From JANMJD01 sp963847945 (GTDB lineage Bacteria; Actinomycetota; Acidimicrobiia; Acidimicrobiales; Ilumatobacteraceae): a stretch of 64,000 nucleotides of DNA. The stretch spans positions 517,643-581,642 of the forward strand of contig CAWKBX010000001.1 of NCBI GenBank assembly GCA_963847945.1, written 5' to 3'. The translations under genes and the position numbers were made by a program. The notes below the pieces were generated by a model. That model was not told the DNA's origin, ran no database searches, and saw only the letters and a list, made by a program, of their open reading frames with translations. Below, piece after piece: positions 29,642 through 39,356 of this stretch. Each line of letters opens with the position of its first letter. The first letter of the stretch is position 1.

Positions 29642-31978
29642 ATGCTCATTCGAGTACAGACCGTGGGAACCACCGTTGCCGCGACACCAACCAGAAGTCA
29701 TCTCGTCACGCAGGGCTACGTCGCGTTTGGCGCGCTTCTCATGGTAGCAGCAGCGTTGGCCGGGGACTCCGGACGCCGAGCGGCGTATCTCGTCGCCATC
29801 ACCGTGGTCATCCCGGCGGTCGTCGTCGGTTGGCGAGTTCACCATGCAGGCCATGCGCTGTGCATTGCGATGGCCACGATGGCCGTGGCGTATCTCGTCG
29901 CCGAGTGGCTCCAGCGACTGCCCAATCTGGATGGCCGAGGCGATCTTGTCGATTCATTGGTGGGGTTGCCAACCTTGCTCGGGCGTCTGGCATTCATCGC
30001 CTGTCTGGTGGCCATCGTCCGGCTTCGCCACGGCCGCCACTTCTGGAGCCTCATTGGCGACGCAACCATTGTCGCGATCGGGGCCTGGTTGGTGTCGTGG
30101 GTGACGATGATCCGCCCGGCGATCGACAATTCCCGGGAGGCCGCCGTGACCACCGTCGTTCACGGGCTCGCGCAACCGCTGGGCGTCGTGATGATTTTCC
30201 TGTTGGTGATGCTGCTGCTCGCCGATACCTTCCGCACCGCCGCGGTATGGCTGATTATCGCCTCCAGCGCGTTGATGCTCGCCGGCGACTTGGGCTACTC
30301 GGCGATGGCTGCGGGTCACCTCACCGGAGGGGGCCGCCTCTACGACCTCCTCCACGTGGGTTCATTTCTGCTGGCCGGAGCGCTGTTTCTTCACCCCGGG
30401 GTGCGGTCCTTGCATGAGACGATCCCCATCGGGCCGACTCGAGGGCCCGCCGGACGGATTTTCTTGACGAGCATCTCGATGATCGTGCCCGCGATCATCC
30501 TGGCCGGCGTGCCGACCGTGTCGACGTCGGATCGAATCGTCCGGTTCGTCTCGGCGATCTCGATGATCGCGGCAGTGAGTTCCCGAATTTACGAGGCCGT
30601 GCGGTCGAACGCGTCGGCCCAGGAACGACTGTTGACCAATGCCCAACACGACATGCTCACGGGCCTTCCCAATCGGCAGTTGGTCCACGAGCAGATCACG
30701 GCCGCGCTGCATGACGCATGGCGGAGTGGGTCGCGTCCAGCGGTGCTGTTCATCGACATCGATCGATTCAAGATCATCAACGACAGCCTCGGCCATTCTG
30801 CCGGCGACGAAACACTGCGAGTCATTGCCCGCCGGTTGCGTGCCACTCTCCCCGACGAGGTCGTACTTGGGCGGAGTTCAGGGGACGAGTTCATCGCGAT
30901 TGGCGCCGCAGTCCGCACCCCGGCCGAGGCGATGGAACTCGCCGGGCGCGTGTTGTCCGCCTTCCGAGAGCCTTTGCGCACCCCCACCGCCGGAGACATG
31001 CACATCTCGGCATCGGTCGGGGTCGCCCTTCCCGAACCGGGCGGCCGCCCGAACGCCGACGAGTTGCTGCGCAACGCCGACACGGCGATGTATAAGGCAA
31101 AGGATTCGGGGCGCAACTGTGCGGCGCTGTTCGACGAGTCGATGTACCAGCGGGTCGCCCAGCGACTGCGTCGGGAGTCCGGCCTCCACCGGGCGCTCGA
31201 GCGCCGGGAGATCGCCCTGGCGTACCAGCCGATCGTCGATCTGGGCTGTGGTGAGCTGGTCGGATTCGAAGCCCTGATGCGCTGGCGGCTGCCGGACGGC
31301 ACGATGGTTCCGCCGACGGAATTCATCCCGATCGCCGAGGAGACCGGTTTGATCCTGGGGCTCGGGTCGTGGGCGTTGCTTGAGGCGCTGACCCAGTTGC
31401 GCCAGTGGATCGACACCGATGTTTGCCCGGCATCGGCCACGATGTCGGTCAATGTCTCGCCTCGTCAGCTTCGTGATCCGGCCTTCTCGTCGGTGGTCCG
31501 CGAGGCGCTGCGCCGCTCGGGCGTTGCGGCCGATCAACTGTGGCTCGAGGTCACCGAGAGCGTGATGATCACCGATCCGGAGCAGGCGTCGGAGATGTTC
31601 CACCGGCTGCGACAGACGGGCGCTCATCTCAGTATGGACGACTTCGGTACCGGCTATTCGTCGCTCAGCTTGCTACGCCGCTACCCGCTGCAGCGGATCA
31701 AGATCGACCAGTCGTTCGTCGCCAGCGTCGCCGACGACGACAACGCCCGCTCGTTGGTTCGCACGATTCTGGCGATGGCCGAGTCGTTGGGGCTCGACGC
31801 GGTCGCCGAGGGAGTGGAGAACGTCGAGCAGTTCCGTGCCCTACGCGAACTCGGTTGCCAGTGGGCCCAGGGCTATCTCTTCAGCCGCCCGGTCCCGCCC
31901 GAGGCAATCGAGCGAAGTGCGGCAGGACTGCCATACGGAGACCCACTCAAGCGGGTCGGGATGGCCCTCTGGCCGTAG
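29642..31978 (+). CDS. Membrane-bound GGDEF-EAL cyclic-di-GMP enzyme
   Basis: The 778-residue protein has an N-terminal block of eight to ten membrane helices (to about residue 325), a GGDEF domain and an EAL domain. The GGDEF core shows FIDIDRFKIINDSLGHSAGD but its active motif is SSGDEF instead of GGDEF, so cyclase activity may be altered. The EAL domain is complete: FEALMRW, MSVNVSPRQLRD, DDFGTGYSSLSLL, KIDQSF and GYLFSRPV, so phosphodiesterase activity is likely. The ATG at 29642 follows GAGGAG closely; an upstream GTG at 29612 is less likely. Substrate signal of the membrane part is unknown. Confidence 0.93.
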   Translation: MLIRVQTVGTTVAATPTRSHLVTQGYVAFGALLMVAAALAGDSGRRAAYLVAITVVIPAVVVGWRVHHAGHALCIAMATMAVAYLVAEWLQRLPNLDGRGDLVDSLVGLPTLLGRLAFIACLVAIVRLRHGRHFWSLIGDATIVAIGAWLVSWVTMIRPAIDNSREAAVTTVVHGLAQPLGVVMIFLLVMLLLADTFRTAAVWLIIASSALMLAGDLGYSAMAAGHLTGGGRLYDLLHVGSFLLAGALFLHPGVRSLHETIPIGPTRGPAGRIFLTSISMIVPAIILAGVPTVSTSDRIVRFVSAISMIAAVSSRIYEAVRSNASAQERLLTNAQHDMLTGLPNRQLVHEQITAALHDAWRSGSRPAVLFIDIDRFKIINDSLGHSAGDETLRVIARRLRATLPDEVVLGRSSGDEFIAIGAAVRTPAEAMELAGRVLSAFREPLRTPTAGDMHISASVGVALPEPGGRPNADELLRNADTAMYKAKDSGRNCAALFDESMYQRVAQRLRRESGLHRALERREIALAYQPIVDLGCGELVGFEALMRWRLPDGTMVPPTEFIPIAEETGLILGLGSWALLEALTQLRQWIDTDVCPASATMSVNVSPRQLRDPAFSSVVREALRRSGVAADQLWLEVTESVMITDPEQASEMFHRLRQTGAHLSMDDFGTGYSSLSLLRRYPLQRIKIDQSFVASVADDDNARSLVRTILAMAESLGLDAVAEGVENVEQFRALRELGCQWAQGYLFSRPVPPEAIERSAAGLPYGDPLKRVGMALWP

Positions 31979-32083
31979 ATTCCGGGTACTCCCACCGCGA
32001 GGTCGGCAGCCCACCTCAGGAGTCGGATCAGACCGCACGGTGGCATCCCTGCCAAGATCTGTCGGCAGACAGTGAGGAGTCCC

Positions 32084-32620
32084 GTGTCGGAGTCGACCCA
32101 AACCACCACCGCTTGGCTATCCGCCGACGAGCTGAACACAATCCGCGGCAGCGTGCCCATCGTGTATGTGGAAGCGGTACCGGTGCGACTCGATGAGGTC
32201 GGCCGGGTCACCCATGTCGGCCTGCTCCTGCGTATGACCCCCGACGGGCAGGTCAACCGAGCAGTGGTCTCGGGTCGCGTGATGTTCGGCGAACGGCTAC
32301 GCGATGCCTTGGTCCGCCACTTGGAGAAGGATCTCGGCCCGGTCGCACTTCCCCAGATTCCCCCGGCCCCTGCGCCGTTCACCGTGGCGGAGTACTTCCC
32401 CGACCCGGAGATCTCGGGTCTGCATGATCCTCGGCAGCATGCGGTGAGCCTGGCGTACCTGGTCCCCGTGGTCGGTGATTGCCGACCGAGCCAGCAGGCC
32501 CTCGATCTGGTGTGGTTGACCCCTGAAGAGGTCTGTCGGCCCGACGTCCGCCGGGAGCTCGCCAGTGGGCATGATCGTCTCGTTCGACTTGCCCTTGCTC
32601 ATTCCGGCCACCTCCCCTGA
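32084..32620 (+). CDS. NUDIX-like hydrolase (DUF4916-type)
   Basis: A 178-residue protein with a GTG start backed by GAGGAG four bases upstream. The order VYVEAVPVRLDEVGRVTHVG, LVRHLEKDLG, AEYFPDPEISGLHDPRQHAV and LAYLVPVVG matches the DUF4916 NUDIX branch. The classical Nudix box GX5EX7REUXEEXGU is not intact, only LRDALVRHLEKDLG-like, so hydrolase activity is uncertain. It stands just upstream of the catabolic island but ends 70 bases before it. Confidence 0.7.
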   Translation: MSESTQTTTAWLSADELNTIRGSVPIVYVEAVPVRLDEVGRVTHVGLLLRMTPDGQVNRAVVSGRVMFGERLRDALVRHLEKDLGPVALPQIPPAPAPFTVAEYFPDPEISGLHDPRQHAVSLAYLVPVVGDCRPSQQALDLVWLTPEEVCRPDVRRELASGHDRLVRLALAHSGHLP

Positions 32621-32634
32621 GCCTCCGACGCGTT

Positions 32635-32648
32635 TACAATTTGTACAA
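32635..32648. promoter_or_regulatory. Nested AT-rich palindromes upstream of the catabolic operon
   Basis: Two overlapping dyads stand out in GC-rich surroundings 40-55 bases before the start of the D-carbamoylase-like gene: TACAA-T-TTGTA (32635-32645) and TTGTACAA (32641-32648). The shape fits a GntR- or TetR-like operator. No regulator gene is adjacent. Role inferred from symmetry and position. Confidence 0.4.
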
Positions 32649-32689
32649 CTCGCGGTAATCGGCCGCGATCGCAACCCCGGGGAGCGCAT

Positions 32690-33616
32690 GTGGGTCGAAT
32701 CATCACGGTCGGAGCCGCCCAACTTGGCCCGATCGGCCGTGACTCGTCGCGCGTCGGGGTGGTCGACCGGCTGATCGCCCTGCTGCATCAGGCGGCCGAT
32801 CACGGCGTCGAACTGCTCGTCTACCCCGAGCTGGCGTTGACCACGTTCTTCCCGCGATGGTTCGTCGACGACATCACCACGGCCGACCACTTCTACGAGC
32901 GGTCGATGCCCAACTCCGATACCCAGCCCCTCTTCGACGAGGCCCGCCGACTCGGGATCGGGTTCTGTCTCGGCTACGCCCTGCTCGACGACGACGGGCA
33001 CCGCTGGAACGTGCAGACGCTGGTCGAGCGGGACGGTTCGACGGTGGCAACGTTCCGCAAGGTGCACATTCCCGGCCACGAACACCACGAGCCCGATCGG
33101 CCATTCCAGCATGCCGAGCGGTACTACTTCGAGCCGTCACCCGACGGTTTCGGCGTGTGGCGGGCGTTCGACGGGCTGATCGGGATGATGATCTGCAACG
33201 ACCGCCGGTGGCCCGAGAGCTACCGCGAGATGGGCTTACAGGGTGTCGAGATGATCCTGTGCGGCTACAACACCCCGATCCACTACGTGCCCGACCCGAG
33301 CCAGGACATCCTCCAGGGGTTCCACAACGCGCTCGTCATGCAGTCGGGCGCCTACCAGAACGGCACGTGGGTGGTCGGGGTCGCCAAGGGTGGTGTCGAG
33401 GAGGGCGTCGACTCGCTTGGCCAGTCGATGATCGTCGCCCCGAGCGGTCAGATCGTGGCCCAGGCCCTGACGACCGACGACGAGTTGATTGTCGCCCGCT
33501 GCGACCTGGATTGGTGCGCCCGTTACAAGGGCACGCTCTTCGACTTCGATCGCTACCGCCGCCCCGAGGTCTACACCCGGATCACCGGCCAACGTGGCGT
33601 CGTGCTCCCCGCATGA
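32690..33616 (+). CDS. N-carbamoyl-D-amino-acid hydrolase-like nitrilase-superfamily enzyme
   Basis: The 308-residue protein belongs to the carbon-nitrogen hydrolase superfamily, D-carbamoylase branch. The catalytic triad is visible: Glu47 (YPELALTTFFPRW), Lys124 (FRKVHIPGHEHHE) and Cys169 (MMICNDRRWPES), matching Glu47/Lys127/Cys172 of the Agrobacterium enzyme. GGYNTP-like CGYNTPIHYVP and QSGAYQNGTWVVG are further shared blocks. It would release ammonia and CO2 from an N-carbamoyl compound. The start is a GTG at 32690. Its stop overlaps the next gene (ATGA), so it is first in an operon with the molybdenum hydroxylase and SsnA-like genes. Confidence 0.88.
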   Translation: MGRIITVGAAQLGPIGRDSSRVGVVDRLIALLHQAADHGVELLVYPELALTTFFPRWFVDDITTADHFYERSMPNSDTQPLFDEARRLGIGFCLGYALLDDDGHRWNVQTLVERDGSTVATFRKVHIPGHEHHEPDRPFQHAERYYFEPSPDGFGVWRAFDGLIGMMICNDRRWPESYREMGLQGVEMILCGYNTPIHYVPDPSQDILQGFHNALVMQSGAYQNGTWVVGVAKGGVEEGVDSLGQSMIVAPSGQIVAQALTTDDELIVARCDLDWCARYKGTLFDFDRYRRPEVYTRITGQRGVVLPA

Positions 33617-36219
33617 CGGTCGTCAGCCGCGGTCTCGCTGGTGGTCAACGGCACCCCGGTCGACCGTTCGCGCCGACCATCCCCATCTGCTCGCCGCGTT
33701 ACGCGAAGAGCTCGACATCACCAGCCCCAAGGACGGCTGCTCTCCGTCGGGCCAATGCGGCTGCTGCACGGTGATGATCGATGGCAAGGCGCAGATCTCG
33801 TGCCAGTACCCGGTTGCCAAGGCCGCAGGACGGGCGGTCACAACGCTGGAGGGCCTGCCCGACGAGGAGCGCACGACCTGGTCACATGCCTTCGCGGCGT
33901 GTGGTGGCCTGCAGTGCGGGTTCTGCATCCCGGGCATTGTGATGCGGGCCCGGGCCCAGGTCGACAAGAAGGGTGCGTCGTGACCCGCGACGACATGAGC
34001 CGTCATCTCGGTGCCCACCTGTGCCGCTGCACGGGCTACGTCAAGGTGCTCGATGCGATCGAGTCCGTGGCCCAGGGCACGCACCGTCACGGTGTCCCTG
34101 CGGCGGGTGGAATCGGCTCCTCGGTGGCGAAGTACGAGTCAGGCTGAATTCGCGCTCGGCGACCGTGGCTACGTCGACGATCTGAGGGTCCCAGGCATGC
34201 TCCACGGCGCGCTGCACCTCACCACCCATGCCCGGGCGCTCGTGCGGGCGATCTCCACGTCTGGCGCGCTCGCCGCGCCCGGCGTGATCGCGGTGTACAC
34301 CGCGGCCGATGTTCCCGGCGAGCGGCGAGTGGGCATCATCTACCAGGACTGGCCGATCTTCATCGGCGTCGGGGAGCGAACGTCGTATGCGGGCGACGTG
34401 CTGGCGATCGTGGTCGCCGCGACCCGTCAGCAGGCTCGCGAAGCCGCCGCGCTCGATCGAGGTCGACTACGAGGTGTTTCCGCCGATGACCGATGTCGAT
34501 CGGCGCTCGCCGACGATGCCGAGGTCGCCGTGTGGGGCACGTCATCGAACGTGCTCAGCGTCTCGGAATATCAACGCGGATCGGTCGATGAGGCTCTCGC
34601 CGCCAGTGCCTTCACCGTGTCGGAGACCTTCCAGACCCAGCGCATCGAACACGCCTTTCTGGAGCCCGAATCAACCCTCGCCGTCCCGCAACCCGCCGGT
34701 CGGCTTGCACGTCTACTCGGGCGGTCAGGGAGTGTGGGACGACCGCAATCAGATCGCCGCGATCCTCGGTGTCGCGCGTGACGACGTGACCGTCGAACTG
34801 GTCTCGAACGGCGGTGCGTTCGGCGGCAAGGAGGACATGTCGAACCAGGGCCAGACCGCACTCGCCGCCTGGTTGTTGCAGCGGCCGGTGAAGTGCACGT
34901 TGTCGCGCGAGGAAAGCTTCCTGATCCACGCCAAGCGGCACCCGATCCGCCTGGCCTACACCGCCGGCTGCACCGCGGAGGGCCGGTTCACCGGGCTGCG
35001 GGTACGCGCCGTCGGTGATTCGGGGGCTTATGCCAGCGTGGGCATGAAGGTGTTGGAGCGGGCCGCCGGGCATGCCAGCGGGCCATACCGCTGGGATGCC
35101 CTCGACGTCCATGCCGTCGCCGTGCGGACCAACAATCCGGTATGCGGCGCGTTCCGCGGGTTTGGTGCCAACCAGGCCCAGTTCGCCATGGAGGGCATCG
35201 TCGATCGCGTTTGGCCGGCGCCGCCGGACTGTCGGAGTGGGAGATCCGTCGCCGCAATGTGATCCAGCCCGGAGAGTTGTGGGGACCAGGGCAGCAGATG
35301 GACGATGGCTGCCTCGGAGCCGCCGAATGCCTCGATGCCATCCGGCCGGCGTACGACGCGGCGGTCGCTTCGGGAGCCGCAGTCGGGCTCGGGCTCGGGC
35401 TGAAGAATTCCGGGCTCGGTAACGGCTTCGTCGAGATCACCGGTGCAGCGGTGCGCTTCGAGTCCGATGGCACGGTCACCGTCGCCCACGGCTGGACCGA
35501 GATGGGCCAGGGGGTCCACACCATCGCACTACAGGTAGCGGTCTCTGAACTCGGCATCGCACCCGACCGGGTTCGGGTGGTCGTCGATACCACCCGTGAG
35601 CTGGGCAATGGGCAGACGACAGGATCGCGCGGCACGCTCGATGGGGGCCGGCGCGGTGCGTGCCGCGTGCGCCGCGGCGATCGCCGGCGGCTGCGAGGTC
35701 GGGATCGATTACCTCGGCGAGTACCGCGTCGACTGGACGCACAAGATGGGGACGCCGGGGGTCGAGCATCCGACGATCCATTCGACGTTCTCCTATGCCG
35801 CCCAACTGGTGGTCGCCTCCCGAGAAACTGGCCGTATCGAGCGGGTGGTCGCCGTTCACGATGTCGGCCGGGCGGTCAACCCGATGCTCTGTGAGGGCCA
35901 GGTCGAGGGCTCGGTGCATATGGGCCTGGGGTATGCGCTGACGGAGGACTTCCCCGCCGATCCGGCCACCGGGTTCCCGATGCCGACCACGCTGCGCCAA
36001 CTCGGCATCATTCGAGCCAAGGACATGCCCCCGGTCTCGGTCATCCTCGTCGAGTCGCCCCAACCGAACGCGCCGTATGGCATCAAGGGGGTCGGCGAGA
36101 TCGGCCTGGTCCCGACCGCCGGGGCCGTCGCCGCGGCGCTGCACGCAATCGACGGAGTGTGGCGCACGACGTTGCCGATGCGCGCCGCCGGCTCAGCCGG
36201 AGCGGAGTCTCCCGAATGA
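33613..36219 (+). CDS. Fused [2Fe-2S]-molybdopterin hydroxylase (XdhD / selenium-dependent XDH type), several frameshifts
   Basis: Joined frames give about 868 residues. The N-terminal ferredoxin domain has SLVVNGTPVD, CSPSGQCGCCTVMIDGKA (first cluster), then CGGLQCGFCIPGIV and HLCRCTGYVKVLDAI (second cluster). It runs directly, through SSVAKY, into the molybdopterin domain (FALGDRGYVDDLRVPGMLHG, NGGAFGGKEDMSNQGQ, GAFRGFGANQAQFAMEGI, GWTEMGQGVHTIALQV, GIKGVGEIGLVPTAGA). No FAD domain is present. This fusion is the layout of E. coli XdhD and the selenium-dependent XDH family. At least six shifts (near 33630, 33670, 33975, 34140, 34450, 34690, 35210, 35620) look like assembly errors. It likely hydroxylates a purine-like ring. 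Confidence 0.85.
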
Positions 36220-37408
36220 CCCGTTTTCATGTTCTCGTGCATCAACTGGCGACGCATCACAACATGAAAACCCGGCCGACGACGCGGACGGTGGATGTGG
36301 TGGCTGGTTGATGGGCGCCATCACGCCGGGGTTGGTCTGTGGGCACCACCACCTGTATTCCGCGCTCGCCCGCGGGATGCCCGCGCCACCTCACCGGCCG
36401 ACCGGGTTCCTGTCGATCCTCGAACAGGTCTGGTGGCGACTCGACGCTGCGCTCGACCTCGACATGCTGCGGGCGTCCGCCCGGCTGGGCGCGCTCGAAG
36501 CGCTGGAGTGCGGGACGACGGCGATCATCGATCACCACGAGAGTCCGAACGCGATCGAAGGCAGCCTGTCGGTGATCGCCGACGCCTGCGCCGAGGTCGG
36601 AGTGCGGGTCGTCTGCGCCTACGGGGCCACCGACCGGTGGGCCGACGATGGCTCGCCATCACCCGAGATGTCTTCGTCGTCGTGGGCCACTCCCCCACCC
36701 CGGATGACCGACGCCGCTCGACGGGGACTGGCCGAATGCGAGCGGTTCATCCGTTCGGGCGGACGCGGGATGGTCGGGTTGCACGCCGGGTTCACGTGTT
36801 CGGATGAGACGTTGGCGGCGGCCGCCGACCTGGCGTCTCGGCTCGTAGTCGGGGTCCACGTCCATGTCGCCGAGGGGCCAATTGATGCGTCCGTCGCCGG
36901 TCGGATCGCCAGTTTGACCAGAGATAACTGGCTGCTCGTCCACGGCGTCCACCTGCCCGAGTCTGTGTCGTTGCGCGGCACCGTCGCCCACAACCCGCGG
37001 TCGAACATGAACAACTCTGTCGGCTACGCCCGACCGAGTCGGTTCGCTCCGAAAAACCCGATCGTTCTCGGCACCGACGGAATCGGCGCCGACATGCTCG
37101 AAGAGTTCCGCCTCGCGTACGTGCGGCTGCGTGAGCACGACGTTCTCGAGACCCCCGACACGGTGTGGTCGTGGCTCGAGGCGGGCTGGTCGTTGGTCCC
37201 CGAGGCGCGCAGCGACACGGTGACCTGGTCGTACGACCACGCAGATTCTGCCTGGCACGTCGCCTTCTCCCCCGGCATCCGCGCCACCGACGTGGTGCGC
37301 GCCGACGGTAAGGTGCTGCTGCGCGCAGGAGTCGCCACCCTGGTCGACCCGTCGGAGGTTCGCGCCCGAGCCGCCGAGCAAGCCGCCAGGTTGTTCGCCC
37401 GGCTCTGA
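36216..37408 (+). CDS. ssnA: SsnA-type amidohydrolase (guanine-deaminase-like), short N-terminus
   Basis: About 397 residues. The core matches SsnA: PGLVCGHHHLYSALARGM (metal HxH), LEQVWWRLDAALD, ALECGTTAIIDHHESPNAI, VHVHVAEG and HNPRSNMNNSVGYARPS, then LGTDGIGADMLEEFRLAY. SsnA proteins accompany XdhD in enterobacterial and clostridial purine-use clusters, and this gene overlaps the XdhD-like gene by ATGA. One shift lies near 36307. The stretch before PGLV is only about 40 residues and unlike the usual beta-sandwich N-terminus, so it is shortened or scrambled. It likely deaminates a purine or related ring. Confidence 0.82.
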
Positions 37409-37442
37409 ACCCTCAGGCTCGGCTTTGCTCCGAACACCCTGC

Positions 37443-37484
37443 GATTCGGTTCGTGCGATTCAGTTCGTGCGGTTCGGTTCGGTT
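37443..37484. repeat. 14-base tandem repeat, three imperfect copies
   Basis: GATTCGGTTCGTGC, GATTCAGTTCGTGC and GGTTCGGTTCGGTT follow each other without gap, just downstream of the SsnA-like gene and before the DUF222 remnant. It may mark the edge of inserted or deleted DNA. Confidence 0.8.
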
Positions 37485-37599
37485 GGTGTTCTGGCATAAA
37501 CCTGGCGCTCAGCCCGCTCCTGCGCGTGGCCGACAATCTGCAATCTCGAACGTGCGGAGGAAGCGCTGGCCAGGTGCATTCGTCCAGGTAAATGGCTGT

Positions 37600-38075
37600 T
37601 TTCACGTCGCGTTTGTCCGCCGGGCAAGTGCGAGCGATGCAAATCAACGTCGACTCGGCGACCGAAGCGATCTTGTGGAACACGCCGAGGAGCTCATCGA
37701 CATCGTCGCCCCGCTCACGGTGCGCGACACCGAACATGCCTGCAAGGCGTGGCGGCGCAACGCCGAGGCCGTCGCCGACGGTCCGCCGCCCACCGAGGAA
37801 CCCGATCGCGAGTTGTCGTTCGCCCGAGCCGGCGACGGCGCGCTCGTCGGGCGGTTCACGCTCGACCGCCGCACGTCGAACTCAACCTCGACGCCGATCA
37901 ACTCGACCGGCCCCGCTGCTGTGGCACCACCGTCGATGGTGAGCCGCTGACCGCATCGGCCACCGGGGCGTACCTGTGCGACTCCGAAATCCAGCGGTTC
38001 GTGACGTCCGCCGACATCCCGCTCAGCATCGGTCGTGAGTCCCGCACCGTGCCGCTCGACATCTTCCGAGCCGTT
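37600..38075 (+). pseudogene. DUF222 (13E12-type) HNH protein remnant with internal deletion
   Basis: Joined frames contain DUF222 blocks in order: HAEELIDIVAPLTVRDTEHA, AVADGPPPTEEPDRELSFAR and AGDGALVGRFTLDRR. The sequence then jumps to PHVELNLDADQLD, TTVDGEPLTASATGAYLCDS and EIQRFVTSADIPLSIGRE, ending RTVPLDIFRAVA. About 80-100 family residues are missing between FTLDR and PHVEL, and the HNH nuclease part that should follow FRAVA is absent. Unlike the single-base breaks elsewhere, this is true gene decay. The family is multi-copy in actinobacteria. Confidence 0.8.
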
Positions 38076-38079
38076 GCCA

Positions 38080-38248
38080 ACGCCACAACATCGCCTACTG
38101 GGCCGGTCGGTGTGGGGATGCGCGTGAGGCGTTGCGGTTGTTCATCGAACTCCTTCCCGACCGGGTCCGGGTACTCGGCGCCGATCATCCCGACGTGCTC
38201 ACCACCCGCAACAACTTGGACGCGGTTCGAGCCAAGATTGACAACTGA
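38080..38248 (+). pseudogene. TPR-repeat gene remnant (3' end)
   Basis: Directly after the DUF222 remnant, another frame reads RHNIAYWAGRCGDAREALRL then LPDRVRVLGADHPDVLTTRN and a stop after AVRAKIDN. This is one and a half tetratricopeptide repeats of the kind found in actinobacterial NB-ARC/TPR proteins (a 42-residue unit with RNNIAYW-type starts). No start or upstream part exists, so it is a 3' fragment joined to the DUF222 piece. Confidence 0.75.
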
Positions 38249-38332
38249 GCATCGGGCCGGCGCCCGGCAGTTCCCCAGGGGTGTCGACGAAGCCGAACGA
38301 CGTTCCGGGCGGTGCTTAACATTTCGTAAAGC

Positions 38333-38338
38333 TACGAT
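38333..38338 (+). promoter_or_regulatory. Candidate -10 element (TACGAT) of the F420 oxidoreductase
   Basis: TACGAT lies seven bases before the ATG at 38346 and no Shine-Dalgarno sequence is seen, fitting a leaderless start. Inferred. Confidence 0.4.
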
Positions 38339-38345
38339 CGGGGCT

Positions 38346-39356
38346 ATGCCCGCGCCCGCTGCTCTGTATCTGCAAGATGCCCATCCGATTCGGGAGGGCA
38401 TGGACATCGCCAAGTACGCCGAGTCGAAAGGGTTCGACGCGGTCTGGCAGGCCGACAGCCGCCTCGTGCGCGACGCGGTGATCCCGATGGCCGCCTTCGC
38501 TGCGGTCACCGACACGATCAAGATCGGCTCCGGGGTGGTCGACTGTTGGACGCGCAACCCGGCCCGGTTGGCGTCGACGTTCTCGACGCTCGACGACCTG
38601 GCCCCGGGCCGGGTGATCCTCGGCATCGGGGCGTGGTGGGATCCGTTGGCGGCCAAGGTGGGCATTACCCGGAGCAAGCCGCTGGGGGTGATGCGCGAGA
38701 TCGTCACCACGGTGCGGGCGTTGCTGCACAACGAGACGGTGACGTTCCACGGCGACTATGTCCACCTTGACGGAGTCGAGCTTGACTACGTCTACCAGGA
38801 GCGACGCGCCAAGGAGGTGCCGATCTACATCGGGGCGACGGGGTTGAAGATGATGGAGTTGACCGGCGAGATCGCCGATGGCGTGGTGCTCAACTATCTC
38901 GTCTCGCCCGACTACAACCGTTCGGCGATCGCCGCGCTGGGCGAGGGCCTGGCCCGATCAGGCCGTACCTTGGAGCAGATCGATCGACCGCAGCTGGTGG
39001 TCTGCTCGGTCCACGAAGACCGGGCGACGGCGCTCGATATGGCCCGGCTGATGGTCACGCAGTACCTCGGCCAACAGCCCCACATCATGAAGGCGTCGGG
39101 CGTCCCCCAGACGCTGCTCGACAAGGTTGGCGAGGTGCTCTCCTGGCCCGCCACCCACGATCAGGTGGTCGCCGCCTCCAAGCTGGTTCCCGACGAGATC
39201 GTCCAGATGCTTACCGCCTCGGGCACCCCCGCCGAGGCTCGCGCCAAGGTAGCCGAGTACATGCGCGACGGAGCGACCTGCCCGATCCTGTATCCGCTCG
39301 GCGATGTCTACGCGATGATCGACGCGTTCTCAGGTCCGGAGTGGACCGGGGTATGA
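38346..39356 (+). CDS. LLM-class F420-dependent oxidoreductase
   Basis: The 336-residue TIM-barrel protein is of the luciferase-like family. It shows AKYAESKGFDAVWQADSRL, TDTIKIGSGVVDCWTRNPAR, LDDLAPGRVILGIGAWWDPL, YIGATGLKMMELTGEIADGV and VLNYLVSP, typical of methylene-H4MPT-reductase-like F420 enzymes. Its stop overlaps the next amidohydrolase start (ATGA), so the two are co-expressed. It may reduce or oxidise an intermediate of the same pathway; the substrate is unknown. Confidence 0.88.
   Translation: MPAPAALYLQDAHPIREGMDIAKYAESKGFDAVWQADSRLVRDAVIPMAAFAAVTDTIKIGSGVVDCWTRNPARLASTFSTLDDLAPGRVILGIGAWWDPLAAKVGITRSKPLGVMREIVTTVRALLHNETVTFHGDYVHLDGVELDYVYQERRAKEVPIYIGATGLKMMELTGEIADGVVLNYLVSPDYNRSAIAALGEGLARSGRTLEQIDRPQLVVCSVHEDRATALDMARLMVTQYLGQQPHIMKASGVPQTLLDKVGEVLSWPATHDQVVAASKLVPDEIVQMLTASGTPAEARAKVAEYMRDGATCPILYPLGDVYAMIDAFSGPEWTGV

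Noticed and set aside
33613..36219. In-frame TGA codons in the molybdenum hydroxylase as selenocysteine sites
   Set aside because: The family uses a labile selenium cofactor, not selenocysteine, and each stop coincides with a frame change, so they are shift artefacts. No SECIS-like hairpin was seen.
37600..38248. Intact mobile element
   Set aside because: DUF222 and TPR pieces lack ends, transposase or integrase; they are remnants.
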